Assembly: GCF_045863935.1 (NCBI RefSeq) | Contig: NZ_BTVP01000015.1 | Coordinates: 1 to 64,000 of the forward strand | Length of the DNA: 64,000 nucleotides | Direction: 5' to 3' | Origin: Parvibaculum sp045863935 | GTDB taxonomy: Bacteria; Pseudomonadota; Alphaproteobacteria; Parvibaculales; Parvibaculaceae | Shown here: one piece after another, positions 1 through 9,006 of the stretch | Numbering within the stretch: the first letter of the stretch is position 1 | Layout: each line of letters opens with the position of its first letter | Notes under the pieces: model-generated | Database searches by the model: none | What the model was told of the DNA's origin: nothing | Seen by the model: only the letters and a program-made list of their open reading frames with translations | Program-made: the position numbers and the translations under genes

Positions 1-102
1 TCATCAATCAACACCAGCCGCCACCCTCTTTTGCAGAGAAATCCTTGGGGAGGGTGATCCTGATGGATGGGCCGCTCTGTGCAGAGACCGGATTACTTCC
101 GC
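1..102. other. window edge, no supported gene
   Basis: These are the first 102 bases, downstream of the pyrC stop codon. No frame here shows a recognisable protein, and the stretch is too short to tell whether a further leftward gene begins beyond the edge. Confidence 0.4.
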
Positions 103-1440
103 TCAATGATGCGGCAGGTTCTCGACGAAGGTGATCGGTTCGCCGGTGGCCTGTGCGTCGAGTTCGTCTTCCCACATGGCGCGGTGGCCGCGCACGACGG
201 TGCCGATGGGCCAGCCCTTTACCTGCATGCCGTTGTAGGGCGTCCAGCCGCATTTCGAGGCGATCCACTTGTCTTCGATGGTGCGCGTGGCCGACATGTC
301 GACGATGGTGAGATCGGCGTCGTAGCCGACGGCGATGCGGCCCTTGCGCGCCATGCCGAAAATGCGCTGCGGGCCCGCCGAGGTCAGGTCCACGAAACGT
401 TGCAGCGTGAGGCGGCCTTCGTTCACATGGTTGAGCATGACGGGCACGAGCGTCTGCACGCCGGGCATGCCCGATGGCGACTTCGGATAGGTCTGCTCTT
501 TTTCCTCGATGGTGTGGGGCGCGTGGTCGGAGCCGAGCACGTCGACGATGCCGGCGGCGATGCCTTCCCAGAGACCCGCGCGATGCTCGTGGCCGCGAAT
601 GGGCGGGTTCATCTGCGCGTAGGTGCCGAGCGCCTCGTAGCATTCGGGCGCGGCGAGCGTCAGATGCTGCGGGGTGACTTCCACCGTCGCGATGTCCTTG
701 TGGTGCGCGAGGAGCGGGATTTCGTCCGCCGTCGAGATATGCAGCACATGGATGCGCTTGCCCGCCTCGCGCGCAAGACGCAGGAGGCGCGTGGTGCAGA
801 GAACGGCGGCCTCCGCGTCGCGCCAGACGGGATGCGTGTCGACATGGCCGAGCAGCGCGAGTTCGCGGCGCTCGCGCAGGCGGAACTCGTCTTCCGAGTG
901 GAAGGCAGCGCGGCGGCGGATCGCGCGCAGCACGCGCAGCACATCTTCGTCCTTCTCGACGAGGAGCGTGCCGGTGGAGGAACCCATGAAAACCTTGATG
1001 CCGCAGCAACCGGGCTCGCGCTCGATATCGGCGAGAATTTCGACATTCTCCGTCGTCGCGCCGCCGTAAAAAGCGAAGTCGCAATACATGCGGTGGCGGG
1101 CGCGGGCAACCTTGTCGGCGAGCGCATCGGGCGTCGTCGTGGGCGGCCTGGTGTTCGGCATTTCGAAGACGGAGGTGACGCCGCCGAGCGCGGCGGCGCG
1201 GCCGCCCGATTCGAGGTCTTCCTTGTGCTCGTTGCCGGGCTCGCGCAGATGGACCTGGCTGTCCACCACGCCGGGCAGGACATGGAGCCCCTTCACGTCG
1301 ACGATCTCGGCCGCATCTGCGCGGGAGAGATCGCCGATTTCGACGATGAGCCCGTCCTTCACGGCGATATCGGCTTCGCCGATGCCGTCATGATTGACGA
1401 TCGTGCCGCGGCGGAAGATCAGGTCGTAGGTGATGCTCAC
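103..1440 (-). CDS. pyrC: dihydroorotase (class I type)
   Basis: A 445-residue amidohydrolase predicted to interconvert N-carbamoyl-aspartate and dihydroorotate in cytosolic pyrimidine synthesis. Visible metal and active-site residues are VHLRE (His64), the likely carbamylated Lys in GIKVF (Lys149), His181, His231 and His234 in HVLHIS, and Asp305 in GSDHAPH. The usual first HxH histidine after the beta-1 strand is Gln62 (DSQVH). Some bacterial dihydroorotase homologues also have Gln there, so I do not read it as loss of activity. It follows the glycosyltransferase gene with a 4-base overlap, so the two are probably cotranscribed. An allantoinase-like or hydantoinase-like role cannot be fully excluded. 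Confidence 0.88.
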   Translation of the reverse strand: MSITYDLIFRRGTIVNHDGIGEADIAVKDGLIVEIGDLSRADAAEIVDVKGLHVLPGVVDSQVHLREPGNEHKEDLESGGRAAALGGVTSVFEMPNTRPPTTTPDALADKVARARHRMYCDFAFYGGATTENVEILADIEREPGCCGIKVFMGSSTGTLLVEKDEDVLRVLRAIRRRAAFHSEDEFRLRERRELALLGHVDTHPVWRDAEAAVLCTTRLLRLAREAGKRIHVLHISTADEIPLLAHHKDIATVEVTPQHLTLAAPECYEALGTYAQMNPPIRGHEHRAGLWEGIAAGIVDVLGSDHAPHTIEEKEQTYPKSPSGMPGVQTLVPVMLNHVNEGRLTLQRFVDLTSAGPQRIFGMARKGRIAVGYDADLTIVDMSATRTIEDKWIASKCGWTPYNGMQVKGWPIGTVVRGHRAMWEDELDAQATGEPITFVENLPHH

Positions 1441-2441
1441 GAGACTTGTCCTTTTTCGGGCTCAGGGGCGAGGACGTCATTCTGGTCTTTTCGGGCGGTT
1501 TTCGCCAACAAGGCGGCGGCGGCCTTTTCGACCGTCTCGACGTCGAGGTCTTCCATGTGGTTGCGGCTCAGGTGCCAGGTGACCTCGCCGCCCTCCTCCG
1601 CCTCGATTTCTTCATGTGTGCGAGGCACGCGGACCGTGACGGCTTCCGGACCCCAGGGCGAATAGATGGCATCTGCCGTCGGCCCGAAAAGACCGATGGT
1701 AGGCGCGCCCGCCGCGGCGGCAAGATGCATGAGGCCGGAATCGTTGCCGACATAAAGACGGACGCGGGCAAAGCAGGCGCCGACCTCGTCGATACCGGCG
1801 CCGACGAGATCGATGCGGCGTTCGGGCGAAACAGCTTCGAGAAGGGGACGGCATTTTTCCTGCTCGCCGGGGCCGCCGGTGACGAGGAGATGCGCGCCTT
1901 CCATCGCGCCGCCGGGCGCGAGAAGGCGGCGCGCGAGCTCCGCGAAACGCTCGACCGGCCACATCTTGCCGGGCCAGGCGGCGGTGGGCCCCATCGCGAG
2001 AACCGACATGCCGTCGGGGATCGTCTTCTTCGCCCTGGCGATCATTTCCTCGCCCGGCCAGAGGCGCGGGGACGGCGCCGGGTCGAGGCCGACGGTGCGC
2101 GCATTGTGCTCGACGCGGTGGAGCGTGTGTTCGGGCTTCAAAATCCGGCGGTCGAAGGTCCAGAGCAGCCAGGCCGTCGCCGAGCCGCGCAGATCGACCA
2201 CGATGTCGAAGCGGCGGAACATGGTCGCCTTGAGGAGCTTGCGCCAGTGGCCGATGCGCTTTTCCTTGCGCATCTCGATGATGCGCGTGACGCGCGGCGC
2301 ATGCGCGAAGACCGGAACGGCGAGCGGCCCGCAGGCGACCCAGAATTCGGCTTGCGGGTAGCGCTCCATCAGGCCGCCAAGCACGCCCGTGGAGAGGACG
2401 GCGTCGCCGATACGGTTCGACGCAATAAAGAGAATTCGCAT
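1437..2441 (-). CDS. glycosyltransferase family 9 (heptosyltransferase-like)
   Basis: A 334-residue GT-B enzyme of the ADP-heptose:LPS heptosyltransferase superfamily, probably adding a sugar to lipopolysaccharide core at the inner membrane. The N-terminus MRILFIASNRIGD matches the family's first Rossmann strand with its conserved acidic residue. The C-terminal half has VGNDSGLMHLAAAAG and GLFGPT, the sugar-nucleotide binding region. A charged tail of about 50 residues follows. It overlaps pyrC by 4 bases although the functions are unrelated. The acceptor sugar cannot be told from sequence. Confidence 0.85.
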   Translation of the reverse strand: MRILFIASNRIGDAVLSTGVLGGLMERYPQAEFWVACGPLAVPVFAHAPRVTRIIEMRKEKRIGHWRKLLKATMFRRFDIVVDLRGSATAWLLWTFDRRILKPEHTLHRVEHNARTVGLDPAPSPRLWPGEEMIARAKKTIPDGMSVLAMGPTAAWPGKMWPVERFAELARRLLAPGGAMEGAHLLVTGGPGEQEKCRPLLEAVSPERRIDLVGAGIDEVGACFARVRLYVGNDSGLMHLAAAAGAPTIGLFGPTADAIYSPWGPEAVTVRVPRTHEEIEAEEGGEVTWHLSRNHMEDLDVETVEKAAAALLAKTARKDQNDVLAPEPEKGQVS

Positions 2442-2605
2442 TTACGATCCGCGAAGGGCTTGTGAGAGATCGGGCCCGCCGGTGCACCCTGTTCCCCCGG
2501 TTTATAGGAGGCGGCAGCGCGTGCCAAGTTTGCCGGAGGCGCGCGGCGGCCTTGCGCAAGGGAGCGCGCGGCCCTAAATCTGAATGCCCTAACGAAACGA
2601 GGCAA

Positions 2606-3496
2606 ATGGCGATGGCTGGGGCGCTGGCTTCCCCCTTGAGCGGGCGCGGGGTTATTCGGATCGCAGGCGAGGAGGCGCGGAGCTTCCTGCAGAATCTCGT
2701 CACCAATAATGTGGAGCGGGTGGCCCCTGGCCATGCGGTCTATGCCGCCCTGCTGACGCCGCAGGGCAAGTTCCTCTTCGACTTTTTCATGTGTGCCGAT
2801 CCGGCGGACGCGAATGCCGTACTCCTCGACTGCGACGGCGCGCGGGCGGGCGATCTCGCGAAACGACTCACCATGTACAAGCTGCGTGCGAAGGTGACGA
2901 TCGACGATCTGAGCGAGAGCCTGGGCGTCGTCGCGATCTGGCACGAGGACCGCACCCCGGTGCCCGAGGGGCCGGGCTGTGCGGACCCCCGGCTTGCCGC
3001 CATGGGGCGCCGCGCGATCCTGCCGAAGGCGGAGATCGAGGCGGCCATAAAAGCGGCGGGCGCCGAGGCCGTCCCCGAAACGGCATGGCACCGGCACAGA
3101 ATCGGGCTCGGCGTGGGCGACGCGGCGCGGGATTTTGAACCGGACCGGACCTTTCCCCTCGAGGTCAATTTCGACGAACTTAACGGAATCGACTTCCACA
3201 AGGGCTGCTATGTCGGCCAGGAAGTGACCTCGCGGACGAAGCGGCGCGGCAGCGTCAGAAAAAGGCTGCTGCCGGTGCATGTGGAGGGCGACCTGCCGCC
3301 GCCGGATACTCCCATCAAGGGCGGTGCGCGCGAGGTGGGGACGATTTTCTCGGGCGATGCGGAAACATCGCGGGCGCTCGCGCTGATCCGGCTCGACCTT
3401 GTTCGCGGCTCCGTGCTGGAAGCGGGAGCAGCGGAAATCCAGCCCGAAATACCCGAATGGCTTCGCCTCGAAGCGGCGGAGGGGGAAGAACAATGA
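2606..3496 (+). CDS. ygfZ: YgfZ/GcvT-like folate-binding protein
   Basis: A 296-residue protein related to the glycine-cleavage T protein. Members bind tetrahydrofolate and help maturation or repair of certain [4Fe-4S] enzymes. The family signature KGCYVGQEVTSR, with its conserved Cys, lies near residue 200, and the N-terminal folate-domain pattern SFLQNLVTNNV is present. An upstream in-frame start would add 48 arginine-rich residues unlike the family, so I chose ATG 2606; ATG 2612 is possible. Its stop overlaps the tag start (ATGA), suggesting translational coupling to a DNA repair gene. Confidence 0.87.
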   Translation: MAMAGALASPLSGRGVIRIAGEEARSFLQNLVTNNVERVAPGHAVYAALLTPQGKFLFDFFMCADPADANAVLLDCDGARAGDLAKRLTMYKLRAKVTIDDLSESLGVVAIWHEDRTPVPEGPGCADPRLAAMGRRAILPKAEIEAAIKAAGAEAVPETAWHRHRIGLGVGDAARDFEPDRTFPLEVNFDELNGIDFHKGCYVGQEVTSRTKRRGSVRKRLLPVHVEGDLPPPDTPIKGGAREVGTIFSGDAETSRALALIRLDLVRGSVLEAGAAEIQPEIPEWLRLEAAEGEEQ

Positions 3497-4101
3497 CGAG
3501 CTCCAAGGCGAGCGTGGCGGGGCGCTGCCCCTGGCCGGGCGAGGATCCGCTTTATGTCGCCTATCACGACGAGGAATGGGGCGTGCCGGAATATGACGAC
3601 CGGGCGCTGTTCGAGAAGCTGATCCTCGACGGATTCCAGGCCGGGCTCTCCTGGATCACGATCCTCCGCAAGCGCGAGACATTCCGCGAGGCTTTCGACG
3701 GTTTCGAGCCGGAGACAATCGCGCGATACAAGCCCGCCAGGGTCGAAAAACTGCTGAAAAACCCCGGCATCATCCGCCATCGGGGAAAGATCGAGGCGAC
3801 GATCGGCAATGCGCGTGCCTATCTCGACATGATGGAAAAGGGCGAGGGCTTTTCGGACTTCCTGTGGAGCTTCACCGACGGTGTGCCTCAACAGAACAAG
3901 TGGAAGAGCATCGCCCAGGTGCCGGCCGAAACGCCGATGAGCGTTTCGATGTCGAAGGAATTGAAGAAGCGCGGCTTCAAATTCTGTGGACCGACGATCG
4001 TCTATGCCTTCGCGCAGGCGGTCGGCATCGTCAACGATCATCTCGTGACGTGCCCGCGCCACAAGACTTGCTCCGCATTGGTGCGAAATCAAAACCAATA
4101 A
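3493..4101 (+). CDS. tag: DNA-3-methyladenine glycosylase I
   Basis: A 202-residue helix-hairpin-helix glycosylase that removes 3-methyladenine from alkylated DNA. The start RCPWPGEDPLYVAYHDEEWG carries the N-terminal Cys and the HDEEWG block typical of Tag, and LSWITILRKRE follows. The zinc ligands (Cys near residue 7, His in YHDEEW, and His and Cys in CPRHKTC at the end) are all visible. ATG 3493 overlaps the ygfZ stop by 4 bases. Length is normal for the family. Confidence 0.92.
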   Translation: MTSSKASVAGRCPWPGEDPLYVAYHDEEWGVPEYDDRALFEKLILDGFQAGLSWITILRKRETFREAFDGFEPETIARYKPARVEKLLKNPGIIRHRGKIEATIGNARAYLDMMEKGEGFSDFLWSFTDGVPQQNKWKSIAQVPAETPMSVSMSKELKKRGFKFCGPTIVYAFAQAVGIVNDHLVTCPRHKTCSALVRNQNQ

Positions 4102-4223
4102 TTAAGCGGCGTTATGCGCTGCTGGTCGCGCCTCATCAATGTTCCGCCACATTGTCGGCACATGCGGGCCACGTTGCGCCTTTATCGTTGCTTCCGTTCC
4201 AGCCAGCGGAGGGGATTCCAGAA

Positions 4224-4880
4224 ATGTTCAAGCGCCCCAAGGGTGTTTCCGACACCGATTCATCGCCGTCGCCGGGTTCTTCCGGCACGCAATCGGCGAG
4301 CGTCGCTCCCAAGCAGACGCCGCCCGACATCAACCCCGAAGAGCGCGACGCCGACAGCGGCGCCACGCGCTCGGTCACTCCATCCTACCAAGCAAGGAAG
4401 CCCACCGTGCGCACTCTTCAATCGACCGCCAGTTCCTCGACGCCGACCGCCGCTAATCTCCATGTCGGGCGCGGCCTCAAGCTCGAAGGCAAGATTCAGT
4501 CGTGCGACTCGCTCGTGATCGAAGGCGATGTTCAGGCGACCATCGAGAGCGGCACGCTGACGATTTCCGAAACCGGCGACGTGCGCGGCGAAGCGACTGT
4601 CGACGCGGCCGAGATCAACGGCAAGTTCGACGGCACGCTGACCGTCAAGAAATGCCTGACGATCAATTCTTCGGGGCGCGTGACGGGCACGGTTCATTAT
4701 GGCGAGCTGAAGGTCGAACAAGGCGGCCAGGTGAGCGGCGAGATCCGCGCCCAGTCCGCCGAAGACGCTTCGGAGAAGCCGCGCCTCGCCTCATCGGGCG
4801 GCAAGGACGAGAACAAATCGGGCGACAGCAGCACAAGCGGTCAGGGCAACAGCTCAAGCCGCTCGGCGTCGATGATCTGA
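4224..4880 (+). CDS. bactofilin-family cytoskeletal protein
   Basis: A 218-residue protein with a central bactofilin (DUF583) beta-helix domain at about residues 75-175, seen as regular hydrophobic/Gly repeats such as LKLEGKI, LVIEGDV, LTISETGDVRGE and INGKFDG. Bactofilins polymerise without nucleotide and scaffold cell-shape or envelope enzymes. The flanks are Ser/Thr/Pro-rich and look disordered. I chose ATG 4224; a longer upstream frame has no family character. It stands alone and converges with the next gene. Confidence 0.87.
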   Translation: MFKRPKGVSDTDSSPSPGSSGTQSASVAPKQTPPDINPEERDADSGATRSVTPSYQARKPTVRTLQSTASSSTPTAANLHVGRGLKLEGKIQSCDSLVIEGDVQATIESGTLTISETGDVRGEATVDAAEINGKFDGTLTVKKCLTINSSGRVTGTVHYGELKVEQGGQVSGEIRAQSAEDASEKPRLASSGGKDENKSGDSSTSGQGNSSSRSASMI

Positions 4881-4890
4881 TTTCGACCGC

Positions 4891-5556
4891 TTAAGGAACG
4901 AGCCACTCCCCCTGCGCCGCAGCCGCCGAAAAGCGGATGCGCGCGCGGCGGTGGCCTGTGCGGCTCAATACGACGACATCCGCTTCCTCGAAGATGAATT
5001 CGAGGAGCGCGAAATTCAGGCGCCCTTCTTCCAGTCTTTCAAGCGGCGGGATGATGCCTTCCACGTCTTCGGGCAGGCCCGACACAGGACCTGCCGAGAG
5101 CGAGCCCGGCGGCGCCGTGACGAGATAGGCCCGGCGGCTCGACGGGGCGGCGCTTTCCCAGGCCCTGCCGGCCGGTTCGCCTGTCCGGTGAATCGCGGAC
5201 CGGCCGGTGAGCCGCACCTGAATGTCAGACAAGGGATCGTAAAAAAGCAGGGCCGCGCGCGGATCGCGCTCCAGCTCGGCCACCTTGCGCGAGCGGGCAT
5301 CGGTGAACGCCGTGAGGCGGCGGGCCCCGGCATCCATGCCCCGCAGGAAGACGGTTCGAACCGCCGGACCGCCCTCCTCCGTGAGGGTCGCGAATGCTGG
5401 TTTACGCAAGGGAGACCTTGCATTTTCGACGCCTTCCTTCGGCAAGGCGAGCGCCAGCCCGGCCATATCGCCAAGCGTCAAAGCCCGCAGGTCTTCTCCC
5501 TCGCTGGGCCCGGACGGCACCGGCGGAACGGCCTCCGGCAGTTGAATATCGGACAT
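4891..5556 (-). CDS. pyridoxamine 5'-phosphate oxidase-like FMN protein
   Basis: A 221-residue split-barrel flavoprotein of the PNPOx-like superfamily. The N-terminal half shows PAFATLTEEGGPAVRTVFLRG and SRKVAELERDPRAALLFYDP, the arrangement that binds FMN phosphate in this fold. The C-terminal catalytic region of true PdxH (RxEFWQG-type) is replaced by FEEADVVVLSRTGHRRARI, so vitamin B6 oxidation is not assured; it may be a general flavin reductase. I preferred ATG 5556 to one 13 codons upstream because it fits the family better. Confidence 0.78.
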   Translation of the reverse strand: MSDIQLPEAVPPVPSGPSEGEDLRALTLGDMAGLALALPKEGVENARSPLRKPAFATLTEEGGPAVRTVFLRGMDAGARRLTAFTDARSRKVAELERDPRAALLFYDPLSDIQVRLTGRSAIHRTGEPAGRAWESAAPSSRRAYLVTAPPGSLSAGPVSGLPEDVEGIIPPLERLEEGRLNFALLEFIFEEADVVVLSRTGHRRARIRFSAAAAQGEWLVP

Positions 5557-5717
5557 CCAGCCCCTCCCTTTTCCTTCGTCCTTCGGCAGTAGCATCGCCG
5601 GGACGGCTGTTCTATTTTAGTCGCGTGGCTAGGGGGAGCCGCATCGCGCATCCCGCAGAACCAAGCTCAATGTTACGGAATGCGCGCCGGCATCAAGAAT
5701 TCAGAGTCAGGTGAACA

Positions 5718-6842
5718 GTGACCAAAGTCGTCATCAGCGGGACGGGCGTTTTCACGCCGCCCTACTCCGTCAGTAACGAGGAACTCGTCGATACCTTCAA
5801 CGCTTATGTGCGCAAGCACAATGAGGAGAACGCCGCCGCGATCGAGCGCGGCGAGATGGAGGCGCTGGCAGAATCGAACGTCGAGTTCATCGTCAAGGCG
5901 TCGGGTATCGAGTCGCGCTATGTGATGAACAAGTCGGGGATCGTCGATCCCGACATCATGGCGCCGAGGCTCCGGCAACGTTCCAACGACGAGCCGTCGA
6001 TCCTCGCGGAGATGGCGGTGGACGCGGCGAAGATGGCGATGGCGCGCGCGGAGAAGACGCCTGCCGACATCGACGCCGTGCTCGTCGCCTGTTCGAACCT
6101 CGAACGGCCCTACCCCGCCATTGCGGTCGAAGTGCAGGACCTGCTCGGCATCGAGGGTTTCGGCTTCGACATGAACGTCGCCTGCTCGTCAGCGACCTTC
6201 GGCATCCAGACCGCCTACGACATGCTGCGCTCGGGCTCGGTCCGTTGCGTGCTGATCGTCGATCCGGAAATCTGCTCCGGCCACCTCAACTTCCGCGACC
6301 GCGACAGTCATTTCATCTTCGGCGACGTGTGCACCGCGATCGTTCTCGAGCGTGAGGAGACCTGCACGGCGAAGGGTGCGTGGGAAGTTCTCGGCACACG
6401 GCTGAAGACGAAGTTTTCCAACAACATCCGCAACAATTTCGGCTTCCTCAACCGCGCGACGCCTGAAGGCATCGGCGCGAAGGACAAGCTCTTCGTGCAG
6501 GAAGGCCGCAAGGTCTTCAAGGAAGTCGTGCCGATGGTCTCGCAGCTCATTCTCGAGCACATGGCGGACGAAGGGCTCGACCCGAAGGACCTGAAGCGGA
6601 TGTGGCTGCATCAGGCCAACAAGAGCATGAACGATTTCATCGGCCGCAAGGTGCTGGGCCGCGATCCGGAACGGCACGAACAGCCGAACATCCTGCAGGA
6701 ATATGCGAACACGAGTTCGGCGGGCTCCATCATCACCTTCAGCCAGTTCAACGAAGACCTGAAGGAAGGCGATCTCGGGCTCATCTGCAGCTTCGGCGCA
6801 GGTTACTCGGTCGGCAATGTGCTGGTGAGAAAGCGCGCCTGA
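5718..6842 (+). CDS. beta-ketoacyl-ACP synthase III family (beta-ketodecanoyl-ACP synthase-like)
   Basis: A 374-residue thiolase-fold condensing enzyme. The catalytic triad is visible: Cys156 in NVACSSATFG, His298 in WLHQAN and Asn331 in YANTSSAGS. The long N-terminal helix region (about residues 28-60) and the block LNFRDRDSHFIFGD closely resemble the Pseudomonas aeruginosa beta-ketodecanoyl-ACP synthase (PA3286), which condenses octanoyl-CoA with malonyl-ACP and shunts beta-oxidation products into fatty acid synthesis. The match is from memory, so substrate length is inferred. It starts with GTG at 5718 and is longer than housekeeping FabH. Confidence 0.85.
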   Translation: MTKVVISGTGVFTPPYSVSNEELVDTFNAYVRKHNEENAAAIERGEMEALAESNVEFIVKASGIESRYVMNKSGIVDPDIMAPRLRQRSNDEPSILAEMAVDAAKMAMARAEKTPADIDAVLVACSNLERPYPAIAVEVQDLLGIEGFGFDMNVACSSATFGIQTAYDMLRSGSVRCVLIVDPEICSGHLNFRDRDSHFIFGDVCTAIVLEREETCTAKGAWEVLGTRLKTKFSNNIRNNFGFLNRATPEGIGAKDKLFVQEGRKVFKEVVPMVSQLILEHMADEGLDPKDLKRMWLHQANKSMNDFIGRKVLGRDPERHEQPNILQEYANTSSAGSIITFSQFNEDLKEGDLGLICSFGAGYSVGNVLVRKRA

Positions 6843-6853
6843 CGACGCGCTTT
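6830..6853. terminator. bidirectional hairpin between convergent genes
   Basis: A perfect 8-bp inverted repeat, AAAGCGCG at 6830-6837 and CGCGCTTT at 6846-6853, spans the stop codon of the ketoacyl synthase gene and faces the end of the leftward operon. It has A and T runs on the two sides and could stop transcription in both directions. No long U tract follows, so activity is uncertain. Confidence 0.45.
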
Positions 6854-6863
6854 CTCCTTCGCG

Positions 6864-7235
6864 TTACTTTTTCAGCGGTTCGACGGTGACGATGCGGAAG
6901 GTCTGCATCTCGCCGTCCTGTTCCTGCACCGAAAGATATTCGCCGGCCTTGAACTCATGCTGGTCGAGCTTGAAGAAGGGCTCGTCGGCTTCAGGCGTCG
7001 ACATGTCGTAGTCGATCGCCCAGCCGCGGCCGATATGGCGCAGCAGACCCTTCTGGTCTCCCTCACCCGCCCAGAAACGGCGCACGGTGCATTCCTTCGA
7101 ATGCGCCTTCCAGGCCTGTGGATCGAGTTTCATCTCCGCATCGAGCGGGAGCACGAGATCGTAGCCGTGAGCGGGCGAGCCGTTGGGGTGTTCCTCGTTG
7201 CGCGCGAGGGTCATGTGAACGTGGTAGAGGGTCAT
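6864..7235 (-). CDS. conserved hypothetical protein
   Basis: A 123-residue soluble protein with no domain that I recognise and no signal peptide or membrane segment. It is rich in charged and aromatic residues (for example FWAGEGDQKGLLRH near residue 54) and has a normal codon pattern. It lies 32 bases after the second Usp gene on the same strand, so it is probably the last gene of the protease-Usp operon. No function is assigned. Confidence 0.7.
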   Translation of the reverse strand: MTLYHVHMTLARNEEHPNGSPAHGYDLVLPLDAEMKLDPQAWKAHSKECTVRRFWAGEGDQKGLLRHIGRGWAIDYDMSTPEADEPFFKLDQHEFKAGEYLSVQEQDGEMQTFRIVTVEPLKK

Positions 7236-7267
7236 TCAATCTTCCGTTTCTTCAATGTGCCGGGTTT

Positions 7268-8128
7268 TCAATGTGCCATGAGCACGGGGATCGTGGCATG
7301 CGAGCGGACATGCTGCGTCGCGCCGCCGATGATGAATTCGACGAGGCGGCTGTGGCTGTAGCCGCCCATGACGAGAATATCCGTCTTCGCCTTTTCCGCC
7401 TGTTCAAGCAAGACCTCGCCCGAGGCGCGTCCCGCCGCGTCGACAAGATGCACGTCGGCGACGATGCCGTGGAGTTCGAGATAATCCGCCAGCGTCGAGC
7501 CGGGCGCGGGATCGAGCTCCTTGCCGCCGATACAGAGGATCGTCACCTTCTTCGCCGCTTCGAGGAAGGGGATCGCTGCCGTGACGGCGCGGGCCGCTTC
7601 CGCACTCTCGTCCCAGCCGATGCAGACGGAGCCGCCGACGGGATTCCACGCTTTCTTCGGCGCAATGAGAACGGGACGCCCGGCGCTCATCATGGCCGCT
7701 TCGAGCGCGGTGCCGCCGGCCACGCCGGTCGTACCCTCGCCGAAGACGATGAGGTCCGAGAGGCGGCTTTGCGTGGCGACGACCTCGTCGCGGCGGCCCG
7801 TGACGTCGAGAAAGCGGACCGAGGGAAGCACGGGCTCGCCGCCCTTCTGCGCGACGGCAACGCCCGCCTCTTTCGCCACCTTTTCGAGCGCCGCCTTCAC
7901 GCGGCCCGATGCCTGATCCGCGCCTTCGCGCGCTGCCTGCATCAGGTCCTCGATCACCTGGCCCGACACGCCATCGCCGAGATAGGGCAGCGCTTCCGTG
8001 GGATCGGGCCGGGCGAAGAGGCCGACAAGCTGCGCCCCGAAGCCGCGCGCAACCGAGAGCGCCGTCGCGAGCACTTCGTCATCCTCCGCCCTTCCGGCGA
8101 GAGGCACGAGAATCTTACGAACGGACAT
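7268..8128 (-). CDS. universal stress protein (tandem Usp domains)
   Basis: A 286-residue protein with an N-terminal Usp fold (KILVPLAGRAEDDEVL) and a second Usp-like half from about residue 165 (VCIGWDESAEAARAVTAAIPFL, then ILVMGGYSHSRLVEFIIGGATQHV). The C-terminal Gly-rich GGYSHSRL...GGAT pattern is the ATP-binding signature of UspA/UspFG-type proteins. ATG 8128 is preceded by AGGAG at a good distance; a TTG two codons upstream is possible. Only 2 bases separate it from the previous gene, so it is in the protease operon. Confidence 0.85.
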   Translation of the reverse strand: MSVRKILVPLAGRAEDDEVLATALSVARGFGAQLVGLFARPDPTEALPYLGDGVSGQVIEDLMQAAREGADQASGRVKAALEKVAKEAGVAVAQKGGEPVLPSVRFLDVTGRRDEVVATQSRLSDLIVFGEGTTGVAGGTALEAAMMSAGRPVLIAPKKAWNPVGGSVCIGWDESAEAARAVTAAIPFLEAAKKVTILCIGGKELDPAPGSTLADYLELHGIVADVHLVDAAGRASGEVLLEQAEKAKTDILVMGGYSHSRLVEFIIGGATQHVRSHATIPVLMAH

Positions 8129-8130
8129 GA

Positions 8131-9006
8131 TCAATCTCCTTGGTTGTTTTCTTCAGACGCGAGCCTCGGCTCGCGCTCGCGGCCAAGCAGCAGAACGGGG
8201 CAGCCCGCGGCCGCGGACAATCGTCCCGCATCGTCGTCGTCGCCGAACCAGTCCGCATTGACTACAAGCAATCCGACGCCCGACTGCCGCGCGGCGGCGG
8301 CGATATCGGCCGGGCCGAGACCTCTGGCCGGCAGACGCATGAATGCGGCGCCGAAACGCGCAGCCAGCGCCTCGGCGAAGGCGCTGCAACTTTCGCCCGC
8401 GCTCGACCCCTCGTCCACCACGGCGACGGAGCGCCCCGGCAGGAACTGCTGAAGGGAGGGCGTGGACCGCCTTGGCGCCGGGCCGTGGGCGGGAAGCGAA
8501 GAGCGCAGGCCCGCACCACGCGAGACGAGGAGCACGTCGGCCCGCGTCTCGCGCGTTGCGGCGCGAACGGCGCGGCCCACCTCGCGCGCGGTCTCTCCCG
8601 GCGCCCTGATGACCAGCGTGTCCTCCGACGAGGCGCTTGCCGCAAGCGAGGCGAGCGGGCGGCCCCGGCGCACGTCGAAACTCCAGTCCACATGCGCCTC
8701 CGCCGCGATGCGGGCGAGCATGCGCCTGGCACTCTCGGCCTGCGCCTTCATGGCACGGAGCATGCGCTCGGGATCGAGCTCGCGGACATCGCCCGAAAAA
8801 GAAACCTCGCGCGCGAAGGGAAGGCTCGCCAGCGCGATGAGATTGTCGTCCTCGACAAAGACACCCTTGAGGCGCGCGTCAACGGATGCCGCGAGACGCG
8901 CGGCAAGCGACAGCGCCTCGCGGGCGACGAAAGACGTATCGAGGCCGATCACGACGCGCGGCTGCTCCGCGGCGCCGCCTTCCGGTTTCCTGTCCGGGCT
9001 TGCCAT
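8131..9006 (-). CDS. Usp-related stress protein
   Basis: A 291-residue protein starting RVVIGLDTSFVAREALSLA, a Usp-type first strand with the Asp of the nucleotide site. A second half begins near RSVAVVDEG (about residue 192) and ends VGLLVVNADWFG...CPVLLLG. It resembles its downstream neighbour only in overall design and lacks the GxxGxxxxG(S/T) loop in a clear form, so nucleotide binding is doubtful. Its start overlaps the protease stop by one base. It was probably formed by divergence of a tandem Usp. Confidence 0.75.
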   Translation of the reverse strand: MASPDRKPEGGAAEQPRVVIGLDTSFVAREALSLAARLAASVDARLKGVFVEDDNLIALASLPFAREVSFSGDVRELDPERMLRAMKAQAESARRMLARIAAEAHVDWSFDVRRGRPLASLAASASSEDTLVIRAPGETAREVGRAVRAATRETRADVLLVSRGAGLRSSLPAHGPAPRRSTPSLQQFLPGRSVAVVDEGSSAGESCSAFAEALAARFGAAFMRLPARGLGPADIAAAARQSGVGLLVVNADWFGDDDDAGRLSAAAGCPVLLLGREREPRLASEENNQGD

